Source: an uncultured Faecalibacterium sp.
GTDB taxonomy: Bacteria; Bacillota; Clostridia; Oscillospirales; Ruminococcaceae
DNA: 9,715 nt
Direction: 5' to 3'
Assembly (NCBI GenBank): GCA_937917475.1
Contig: CALDNF010000276.1
Span: forward strand, 1-9,715
Shown one piece after another: positions 1-5,442 of this stretch (positions are counted from its first letter, which is position 1; each line of letters begins with the position of its first letter). The notes beneath the pieces are model-generated. The model was not told the origin of the DNA. It ran no database searches and worked only from the letters and a program-made list of their open reading frames with translations. A program made the translations under genes and the position numbers.

Positions 1-21
1 GTCTCTTTCAGCATTTTGCAC

Positions 22-42
22 ATCTGAAACTTGTTTTCAGAT
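22..42. repeat. Perfect 8-bp inverted repeat (hairpin) at the left edge
   Basis: ATCTGAAA and TTTCAGAT form a perfect 8-bp stem around a 5-base loop (CTTGT). It lies beyond the point where the exporter reading frame loses family resemblance. No T-run long enough for a good intrinsic terminator follows on either strand. It may belong to the end of an inserted element or to the 3' region of a gene that starts outside the window. The structure is read directly; its role is unknown. Confidence 0.6.
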
Positions 43-47
43 ACACT

Positions 48-881
48 CTAGCGTAACATTGCGCAATTTGGTGACAGGGTGCCGACCGTGATGCTCCCTT
101 TGAAAACAAGGAGCAGGCCAATCAATAACACAATAGGGAAAATCAGATTGCTGATAAGCGAGGTGTTCACAATGACTGCATTCAAGCTCTGCTGGTAGGA
201 CAGCTCGCTTTCCTCCGCCTTGTGCGAGGCTGCACGGTGCCGATCATCGTAGGAATTTTCCCGTAAAAAAGCACGGATCAGCTCAAATCCGCCCAAAAGT
301 TCTTTCAGTTGGCCGGTATATTCCGCCATCTGCGCCGAAAACACATCCCGGGCGTGAGTCAGTCGGTTGTTCATCATCCGGGGCAGAACCAGCGGCGGCA
401 CAGTCACGATGAGAACTGCTACCAGTAAAACCGGACTGATGTACAGATACAGCCCAAGGGCGCAGAGCATGATACCGCCCCAGAACACAGCGTTGAAAAT
501 TGACATGTAATAGTCATCGTACAGCGTCCGCAGGCCGGTCGTCAGCAGCGAGAGATAAGCGGCGTTGCCCTCGCCGTTGTACTGCGCGACCGAGCGGCGG
601 AGGACACGCTCCATGACCTGATTCCGCACCTGCTCTACTGCGCCGCAGGCCAGCTTTGTGAAGGAGCGGCGGCTGAGACGCTCGAACAGCCAGCTCGCAA
701 AGGTGATGGTGAACACCAGCCCGAGGTACCCGAAGGCTTCCTCTCTGGATTTGGAGTCGATGAGCCACTTGAGCTGGAAGCTTTTCAGAGGCGCAAAAAA
801 GGACACGCAGGCCGTGAAAAGCATGAAGAACAGGAACTTGACCCAGTTCTTTTTAAAATAGTCGTTGACCGATACTTTCAT
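48..881 (-). pseudogene. ABC exporter, membrane domain only; ATPase domain lost
   Basis: This 277-codon frame encodes the membrane half of a type I ABC exporter, the fold used for peptides, lipids and drugs. The N-terminus is short and basic, and the first helix lies around residues 14-36. Paired hydrophobic segments follow at about 48-68, 127-148 and 150-168, with a last helix near 240-262. The loop around RLTHARDVFSAQMAEY and LGGFELIRAF is typical of the ABC membrane domain. Family members continue after the motif ending VGTL with the rest of TM6 and a ~230-aa ATPase domain. Here, after residue 269, eight unrelated codons (SPNCAMLR) lead to a stop, and no Walker A, LSGGQ or Walker B is present. 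An intact RBS (AGAGGGG, 6 bases before ATG) and an upstream partner gene show that it was once a working second gene. It is most likely a 3'-truncated remnant. The substrate is unknown. Confidence 0.8.
58..67. repeat. 10-bp perfect palindrome next to the exporter breakpoint
   Basis: ATTGCGCAAT is its own reverse complement. It sits 7 bases from the point (about 74-77) where the ABC exporter coding sequence stops resembling its family, and inside the short tail of non-homologous codons before the stop. It could be a recombination or element-end motif, but a 10-bp palindrome can also occur by chance. I cannot match it to a known element. Confidence 0.45.
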
Positions 882-908
882 AAGATTCCCCTCTATATCG
901 AGTAGACA

Positions 909-1226
909 TTATTTTTTGTCCCTGCGGTTCCGCCACCAATCGACAGCAAACAGGATGATATCTTGCAGAACCATTGCGAGAAAACAATAGTTGAAATAGG
1001 ATGGAAGCGTTTGCAAGGCATTTTCCAGCATTTTTGTTTCGCCGTGGTCGAGCCATTGGGCAAACATTCTTAGTTCTTCCAAAAGTGCAATGGAAAAACA
1101 GAGCAGAGCAAAGAAAGCAAGTTTGCAGTTGAATCGCTTTTTCTGGAACAGAACGACTGCAACATGCCATCCGGTTAGCACGGCGGCAAAAAACATCCAC
1201 AACGTATAACCAATGTTCCAGTCCAT
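909..1226 (-). CDS. Small membrane protein of unknown function, partner of the ABC exporter
   Basis: I do not recognise this 105-aa protein. It has about three hydrophobic segments (residues ~7-27, 35-49 and 76-96). A polar loop at ~58-70 separates the second and third, and the C-terminal tail is strongly basic (WWRNRRDKK), which by the positive-inside rule should face the cytoplasm. There is no signal peptidase site or cysteine cluster. The start is supported by an AGGAGG ribosome binding site about 8 bases upstream. The gene ends 27 bases before the exporter ATG, so the two were probably co-transcribed, and it may have assisted that transporter or been sensed with it. Its base composition is more AT-rich than the genes to the right, which fits a different origin, though this is only a visual impression. 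The gene itself looks intact. Confidence 0.65.
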   Translation of the reverse strand: MDWNIGYTLWMFFAAVLTGWHVAVVLFQKKRFNCKLAFFALLCFSIALLEELRMFAQWLDHGETKMLENALQTLPSYFNYCFLAMVLQDIILFAVDWWRNRRDKK

Positions 1227-1265
1227 AGAAGTACCTCCTGTCTGTATTGTGTGGTTCGTGCCTTC

Positions 1266-1276
1266 AGTATACCATG
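1266..1276 (-). promoter_or_regulatory. Extended -10 promoter for the leftward two-gene unit
   Basis: On the minus strand the sequence reads TGGTATACT: a TATACT -10 box at 1266-1271 with the TGn extension. No good -35 box lies 16-18 bases upstream, which is usual for extended -10 promoters. Transcription would start near 1259, giving a leader of about 33 bases before the ATG at 1226. Confidence 0.5.
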
Positions 1277-1377
1277 CCGAACGGCCCGACTGGAAGAACT
1301 TATTTCACAAAATTGACAAAAAAACAGAAGAATAACTGTCACAAATACACTTTTTGCAAAAACTTTGCGCTTTCCTC

Positions 1378-1406
1378 TTGCAAACGAACGGCAACTGCGG
1401 TATTCT
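1378..1406 (+). promoter_or_regulatory. Sigma-A-type promoter of the amino-acid importer operon
   Basis: TTGCAA (1378-1383), a 17-base spacer and TATTCT (1401-1406) give a good vegetative promoter, with a predicted start near 1413. The rest of the divergent region (1277-1377) is AT-rich. It shows no further convincing promoter and no recognisable riboswitch or T-box. Confidence 0.6.
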
Positions 1407-1412
1407 ATGGGT

Positions 1413-1428
1413 ACAATTTAACAATTTA
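1413..1428 (+). repeat. Tandem 8-bp repeat at the predicted start of the importer transcript
   Basis: ACAATTTA occurs twice head to tail at 1413-1420 and 1421-1428, just after the -10 box. Tandem half-sites in this position could serve as an operator for a repressor, or could be AT-rich coincidence. No regulator gene is adjacent to suggest which. Confidence 0.4.
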
Positions 1429-1435
1429 GCATGGT

Positions 1436-1461
1436 AAAGCGGTAAAACAAAAGGCCGCTTT
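1436..1461 (+). promoter_or_regulatory. Leader hairpin just before the receptor gene's RBS
   Basis: AAAGCGG (1436-1442) and CCGCTTT (1455-1461) form a perfect 7-bp stem with a 12-base loop. The stem ends one base before the GGGAGGG ribosome binding site (1463-1469). No T-run follows, so it is not a terminator. It could stabilise the 5' end of the mRNA or affect ribosome access. Confidence 0.45.
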
Positions 1462-1477
1462 CGGGAGGGAATGTATT

Positions 1478-2320
1478 ATGAAACGTATCGTATCCATGTT
1501 TCTGGCCGGTGCAATGGCTCTGAGCCTTGCAGCCTGCGGCGGTTCTGCATCCACCAGCACGGCGGCATCCACGGCTTCCAGCGCAGCGGCTTCTGCTTCT
1601 GCTGCGGCAGAAGGAGACAGCGATCTGGCTTACATTAAGAACAAGGGCAAGATGGTCATTGGCTACACTGTCTATGAGCCTATGAACTATACCGACGCCG
1701 ACGGCAACTTCACTGGTTTTGACACCGAGCTTGCCACCGCCGTCTGCGAGAAGCTGGGCGTGGAGCCGGAGTTCGTTGAGATCAATTGGGATACCAAGAT
1801 CGTGGAGCTGGATGCCAAGAGCATCGACTGCATCTGGAACGGCATGACCATTACCGACGAGATCCAGCAGAACGCTGCCTGCACCAAGGCTTACGCCAAG
1901 AATGCACAGGTGGTCGTGGTGAAGGATGGCACTGATTACAGCTCCACCGCTGATCTGGTGGGCAAGACCGTGGTAGCTGAGGCTGGTTCCGCCGGTGAAG
2001 CTGCCATCAGCGAGGATGAAAATTTGGCACAGGCTGACTACATCTCCAAGAGTGTTCAGACCGACTGCCTGATGGAGGTCGCAGCAGGCACTGCCGATGC
2101 CGCCGTGCTGGACCTGACCCTGGCAAATGCTATGATCGGTGAGGGCACCGACTATGCAAACCTGAAGATCGTGGACGAGCTGAACGCTGAGGAATACGGC
2201 GTGGCCTTCCGCAAGGGCAGCGATGCCGCCGCCGCTGTGGATGCCGCTTTTGACGAGCTCAAAGCTGACGGTACCATGCAGCAGCTGGCCGACAAGTACG
2301 ATCTGGCTCTGGCCGACTGA
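1478..2320 (+). CDS. Amino-acid ABC transporter, substrate-binding lipoprotein (SBP_bac_3 family)
   Basis: This is the extracytoplasmic receptor of a polar amino-acid importer. Residues 1-20 are a lipoprotein signal (K2-R3, hydrophobic core, LAAC with lipidated Cys20). A Ser/Ala-rich tether spans ~21-46, and a two-lobed family 3 binding domain spans ~50-280. Family marks include the VIGYTVYEPMNY strand at 60-71, TGFDTELATAV at 79-89, NGMTIT at 121-126, and VLDLTLA at 210-216 with Asp212, the expected amino-group ligand. At 280 aa it has the normal length. The GGGAGGG site 8 bases before the ATG fixes the start. In glutamine and histidine receptors the segment TDER/TEKR supplies an arginine for the ligand carboxylate; here it reads TDEI, with Ile129. 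Permease and ATPase genes follow directly, so this is the first gene of a complete importer. The ligand cannot be named. Confidence 0.93.
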   Translation: MKRIVSMFLAGAMALSLAACGGSASTSTAASTASSAAASASAAAEGDSDLAYIKNKGKMVIGYTVYEPMNYTDADGNFTGFDTELATAVCEKLGVEPEFVEINWDTKIVELDAKSIDCIWNGMTITDEIQQNAACTKAYAKNAQVVVVKDGTDYSSTADLVGKTVVAEAGSAGEAAISEDENLAQADYISKSVQTDCLMEVAAGTADAAVLDLTLANAMIGEGTDYANLKIVDELNAEEYGVAFRKGSDAAAAVDAAFDELKADGTMQQLADKYDLALAD

Positions 2321-2345
2321 AATTTAAAGTAACGGGTGTTTATTT

Positions 2346-2999
2346 GTGAGTGTGATTATTGGACGGTTGTCCGGTGCGTTCCTGCTCAACTGTGAGCTGT
2401 TTTTACTGACGCTGGTCTTTGCGCTTCCGCTGGGCCTTGTGGTGGCCTTTGGCTCCATGAGCCGGTGCAAGCCCTTGAGCGGCGTGGTCAAGACCTTTGT
2501 CTGGATCATCCGGGGCACCCCGCTGATGCTTCAGATCATCGTCATCTATCTGGGCCCCGGCCTGATGGGGATGAACAATCCCTGGCCCTCCGGTTCCAGC
2601 GGCCGCATGGTGGCGGCAGTGGTGGCCTTTGCTATCAACTATGCCTGCTACTTCTCCGAGATCTACCGGGGCGGGATCGAGGCAGTGCCCAAGGGTCAGA
2701 CCGAGGCCGGACAGGTGCTGGGCATGACCAAGAGCCAGATCTTTTTCAAGGTCACGCTCTTGCAGGTGATCAAGCGCATCCTGCCCCCTATGGGCAACGA
2801 GATCATCACCCTTGTCAAGGACACCTCGCTGGCAAATACCATTGCCAACAAAGAGATCATCATGATGGCCAAGGAATACAGTGCAAAGGGCTTGATCTGG
2901 CCCCTGTTTTCCACGGCGATCTTCTTCCTCGTCTTTGTGGGAGCACTTACGATCCTGTTCAATTGGGCCGAGAAGAAGATGGACTATTTCCGCTGCTGA
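2346..2999 (+). CDS. Amino-acid ABC transporter permease (HisM/GlnP type)
   Basis: This 217-aa integral membrane protein forms the channel of the importer, probably as a homodimer because only one permease gene is present. Hydrophobic segments lie at about 10-36, 50-72, 88-106, 135-156 and 183-205. Family signatures are RGTPLMLQ (56-63), the cytoplasmic coupling (EAA) loop from EIYRGGIEAVPKGQTEAG through the GM at 126-127, and KDTSLA (158-163). The only usable upstream start is GTG at 2346, because an in-frame TAA lies at 2325. A second GTG two codons later is an alternative. The ribosome binding site is poor (only GGGTG, about 7 bases upstream), so translation may depend on coupling to the receptor gene, which ends 25 bases earlier. 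No terminator lies between them. Confidence 0.93.
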   Translation: MSVIIGRLSGAFLLNCELFLLTLVFALPLGLVVAFGSMSRCKPLSGVVKTFVWIIRGTPLMLQIIVIYLGPGLMGMNNPWPSGSSGRMVAAVVAFAINYACYFSEIYRGGIEAVPKGQTEAGQVLGMTKSQIFFKVTLLQVIKRILPPMGNEIITLVKDTSLANTIANKEIIMMAKEYSAKGLIWPLFSTAIFFLVFVGALTILFNWAEKKMDYFRC

Positions 3000-3014
3000 G
3001 AGGAGAAATGAACT

Positions 3015-3800
3015 ATGGCACTGCTGGAAGCCTCCGGCATCGGGAAAAATTTTGGAGAGACCCATGTTTTAAAGGATATCTCCCTGACTCTGGAACAGGG
3101 CGAGGCTCTTGCTATCATCGGGTCCTCGGGCTCGGGCAAGACCACCCTGCTGCGCTGCCTCAACTTCCTTGAGCGGCCGGATACCGGTATTATCAAGGTG
3201 GGCGGGGAAGTGATGTGGGACGCTGCCGACCCTGCCACCCAGCGGGAGAGCGAAATTCGCAAAAAACGGCTCCACTTTGGACTGGTGTTCCAGAACTTCA
3301 ACCTTTTCCCGCAGTATACGGCGTTGCAGAACGTCATGCTGGCCGGGGAACTGCTGGCAAAGGAACGCCCGGACTACAAGACCAACAAAAAGCAGATCCA
3401 CGCTGAGCTGGAAGCGCAGGCCCGGGATCTGCTGGCCCAGATGGGCCTGTCCGAGCGGGCGGGGCACTATCCCCACCAGCTTTCGGGCGGACAGCAGCAG
3501 CGGGTGGCCATTGCCCGGGCTCTGGCTCTGCACCCGGACATCCTCTGCTTTGATGAGCCCACCAGCGCACTGGACCCAGAACTGACCGGCGAGGTGCTGC
3601 GGGTGCTGCGGGATCTTGCGGATCGCAAGACCACCATGATCATCGTTACCCATGAGATGCATTTTGCCCGTGATGTGGCGGACCGCATCCTTTTTATGGA
3701 CGGCGGCGTGGTGGTGGAAGAAGGTCCCGCAAAGGAGCTGATCGACCATCCCAAAGAGGAGCGGACCCGGCAGTTCCTCTCCCATTATGAGGAAAGCTGA
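3015..3800 (+). CDS. Amino-acid ABC transporter ATP-binding protein (GlnQ/HisP type)
   Basis: This cytoplasmic ATPase drives the importer. All catalytic motifs are present in 261 aa: Walker A GSSGSGKTT (36-44), Q-loop Gln93 in VFQNFNLFP, signature LSGGQ (156-160), Walker B ending Asp180-Glu181, D-loop SALD (184-187) and switch His213. The C-terminal VVVEEGPAKELIDHP is typical of polar amino-acid ATPases. A stretch at ~66-86 (WDAADPATQRESEIRKKR) and the region ~116-132 are somewhat longer than in compact GlnQ proteins. The start at 3015 is set by GAGAGGAG ending 9 bases upstream; an ATG at 3008 is out of frame. The gene begins 15 bases after the permease stop and ends the operon. Confidence 0.96.
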   Translation: MALLEASGIGKNFGETHVLKDISLTLEQGEALAIIGSSGSGKTTLLRCLNFLERPDTGIIKVGGEVMWDAADPATQRESEIRKKRLHFGLVFQNFNLFPQYTALQNVMLAGELLAKERPDYKTNKKQIHAELEAQARDLLAQMGLSERAGHYPHQLSGGQQQRVAIARALALHPDILCFDEPTSALDPELTGEVLRVLRDLADRKTTMIIVTHEMHFARDVADRILFMDGGVVVEEGPAKELIDHPKEERTRQFLSHYEES

Positions 3801-3866
3801 GCGGGGCCTTGCAACATCACCAGTTTTTTGAGAAATTCTGAGTGGAATCTTATCCAAGCACCCATC

Positions 3867-3895
3867 TTGAAAAACCACCCAAACCCGATTATAAT
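3867..3895 (+). promoter_or_regulatory. Near-consensus promoter upstream of the MATE gene leader
   Basis: TTGAAA (3867-3872), exactly 17 bases, then TATAAT (3890-3895): one of the two strongest sigma-A-type promoters in the window. Its predicted start (~3902) lies only about nine bases before the terminator-like hairpin at 3911-3943. No comparable promoter is visible between that hairpin and the MATE start codon. Confidence 0.7.
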
Positions 3896-3910
3896 ACCAT
3901 TCATGAACCA

Positions 3911-3943
3911 AAACGTCCTGCCCTTATCCGGCAGGGCGTTTTT
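3911..3943 (+). terminator. Intrinsic terminator or attenuator between the importer operon and the MATE gene
   Basis: AAACGTCCTGCC (3911-3922) pairs over 12 positions with GGCAGGGCGTTT (3930-3941), with one T-G wobble, around a 7-base loop. T-residues run on to 3943. It is a textbook Rho-independent terminator and, with the A-run on its left, may work in both directions. It lies 111 bases after the ATPase stop and 52 bases before the MATE ATG. It could end the importer transcript, attenuate the MATE transcript, or both. Confidence 0.85.
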
Positions 3944-3995
3944 GTCGGAAAATTGGAATGATTTGTGTATGACCACCCGAGGGAGGGGTTTTGGT

Positions 3996-5351
3996 ATGAC
4001 AAAAGATATGACGCAGGGCAGCCCGCTGAAGCTGCTGCTGGCTTTTGCGGTGCCGCTGATGCTGGGCAGTCTGTTCCAGCAGTTTTACAATCTGGCTGAC
4101 ACCATCATCGTGGGCCGCTTTGTGGGCGTGGAAGCTCTTGCAGCGGTGGGCAGCGTGGGCGGCCTGAACTATCTGGTGCTGGGCTTTGTCAACGGCATCG
4201 CCTGCGGTTTTTCCATCCCGATTTCCTGGACCTTCGGCGCAAAGGATTATGGTCAGATGCGCCGCTACACGGCCAATGCGGTCTGGCTTTCCATCGGATT
4301 TGCGGCGGTGCTCACGGTGGTCACAGTGGCACTGACCCGCTCCATTCTGGTCTGGACCAACACCCCGGACAACATCATTGATCTGGCGGATATCTATATC
4401 CGTACTATTTTCTGGGGCATCCCCTTCACCCTGCTGTACAACCTGACCAGTGCCCTGATGCGGGCTCTGGGCGACAGCAAGCGGCCTTTGTACTTTCTGT
4501 TGGTGGCCAGCGTGTTGAACATCGGACTGGACCTTGTCTGCATCATTAACTTTAAAATGGGAGCTTTTGGTGCAGCCTTTGCCACGGTGTTCAGTCAGGC
4601 TGTGGCCGGTATCGGCAGCCTGATTTACATCGTCCGTCACTACCCGGAGCTGCGCTGGTCCAAAGAAGAGGGAAAAATCAGCGTTCCCCACTGCCTGAAG
4701 CTCTGCAACATGGGCATCCCCATGGGCCTGCAGTGCAGCATCACGGCCATTGGTTCGGTGATGCTGCAGGGAGCCGTCAATGGTCTGGGCAGCGATATTG
4801 TGGCCGCACAGACTGCCGGCAGCAAGGCTGCACAGTTCCTCTCGGTGCCGCTGGAGAGCATCGGCACGGCCATGACCACCTACGCAAGCCAGAACATCGG
4901 TGCTCACGACCTCAAGCGGGTGGACCGGGGCGTGTATACGGCTCTTGGCATCGGCTGCGTGTACAGTGTGGCATCCTTCCTCATTCTCCGTGTGCTGGAT
5001 AAACCCTTGATCGGCCTTTTCCTGGAGGGTGATCAGGTGGAGATCATGGCGAATGCGCAGAGCTTCATCTTCTGGAACAGCGTGTTCTACATTCCGCTGG
5101 CGGTTCTCATCATCTACCGGTACACCATTCAGGGTCTGGGCTATTCCGGTCTTGCCATGTTCGCCGGCGTGGCGGAGATGGTCGCCCGTGCGATGGTGGG
5201 CTTCCTTTTTGTACCCATCTGGGGTTACTTTGCGGCCTGCATCGCCAATGCGGTGGCTTGGTTCTTTGCCTGCTTCTTCCTGATCCCGGCCTATTTTGCG
5301 GTGCATAAGCGGCTGATGAAAGAAAAAGATATGGGCCACGCTGCAGCGTGA
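3996..5351 (+). CDS. MATE-family multidrug/metabolite exporter (MepA/DinF-like)
   Basis: A 451-aa integral membrane antiporter with about twelve hydrophobic segments, normal for the MATE family. These proteins export cationic drugs or metabolites in exchange for Na+ or H+. The N-terminal repeat shows the family motif AVPLMLGSLFQQFYNLADT (18-36) followed by IIVGRFVG, with Asp35 in the first helix, the usual ion-site position. The C-terminal repeat has the matching TTYASQNIGA (Gln299-Asn300), a family hallmark. The frame is open back to 3828, but that extension would run through a promoter and a terminator. The ATG at 3996, 7 bases after GGGAGGGG, is therefore the start. The gene is separated from both neighbours by its own control signals, so it is probably monocistronic. 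The substrate cannot be read from sequence. Confidence 0.92.
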   Translation: MTKDMTQGSPLKLLLAFAVPLMLGSLFQQFYNLADTIIVGRFVGVEALAAVGSVGGLNYLVLGFVNGIACGFSIPISWTFGAKDYGQMRRYTANAVWLSIGFAAVLTVVTVALTRSILVWTNTPDNIIDLADIYIRTIFWGIPFTLLYNLTSALMRALGDSKRPLYFLLVASVLNIGLDLVCIINFKMGAFGAAFATVFSQAVAGIGSLIYIVRHYPELRWSKEEGKISVPHCLKLCNMGIPMGLQCSITAIGSVMLQGAVNGLGSDIVAAQTAGSKAAQFLSVPLESIGTAMTTYASQNIGAHDLKRVDRGVYTALGIGCVYSVASFLILRVLDKPLIGLFLEGDQVEIMANAQSFIFWNSVFYIPLAVLIIYRYTIQGLGYSGLAMFAGVAEMVARAMVGFLFVPIWGYFAACIANAVAWFFACFFLIPAYFAVHKRLMKEKDMGHAAA

Positions 5352-5360
5352 TGCCTGCCC

Positions 5361-5389
5361 AAAACAACCCTCTCCGGAGGGTTGTTTTT
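5361..5389 (+). terminator. Intrinsic terminator after the MATE gene, with UCCG tetraloop
   Basis: AAAACAACCCTC (5361-5372) and GAGGGTTGTTTT (5377-5388) form a perfect 12-bp stem closed by TCCG, a UNCG-type tetraloop, with the T-run continuing to 5389. It begins 10 bases after the MATE stop. The A-run on the left suggests it can work in both directions. Its right arm overlaps the predicted -35 box of the next promoter. Confidence 0.92.
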
Positions 5390-5416
5390 CTTTTCGGAAA
5401 CGATTATACTTATAAT
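5382..5416 (+). promoter_or_regulatory. Promoter of the RecD2 helicase gene, overlapping the terminator
   Basis: TTGTTT (5382-5387), 17 bases and TATACT (5405-5410) make a plausible promoter. A second -10-like TATAAT follows directly at 5411-5416, with a weaker -35 (TTCTTT). The start would be near 5417-5423, leaving a leader of only about 20-25 bases. The -35 lies within the right arm of the preceding terminator. Confidence 0.55.
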
Positions 5417-5442
5417 GATTCTGTCAAAAGGGCGGTGAGGGA

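Noticed and set aside
1313..1318. Perfect TTGACA -35 box
   Set aside because: No -10-like sequence lies 16-18 bases downstream on the plus strand, so it is not called a promoter.
1247..1429. 60-codon plus-strand frame in the divergent control region
   Set aside because: Cys/Thr/Lys-rich sequence with no ribosome binding site, overlapping both predicted promoters.
2403..3065. Minus-strand frame (220 codons) opposite the permease gene
   Set aside because: It is low-complexity His/Asp/Gln-rich translation lying across a convincing permease, an antisense shadow of GC-rich coding DNA.
3828..3995. N-terminal extension of the MATE gene by 56 codons
   Set aside because: The extension runs through a near-consensus promoter and an intrinsic terminator. 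The ATG at 3996 has a strong ribosome binding site and matches the usual family N-terminus.
3924..5339. Long minus-strand open frame (471 codons) opposite the MATE gene
   Set aside because: Its translation is rich in His, Gln and Gly with no recognisable domain, it has no ribosome binding site, and it mirrors the codon pattern of the clear MATE gene on the other strand.
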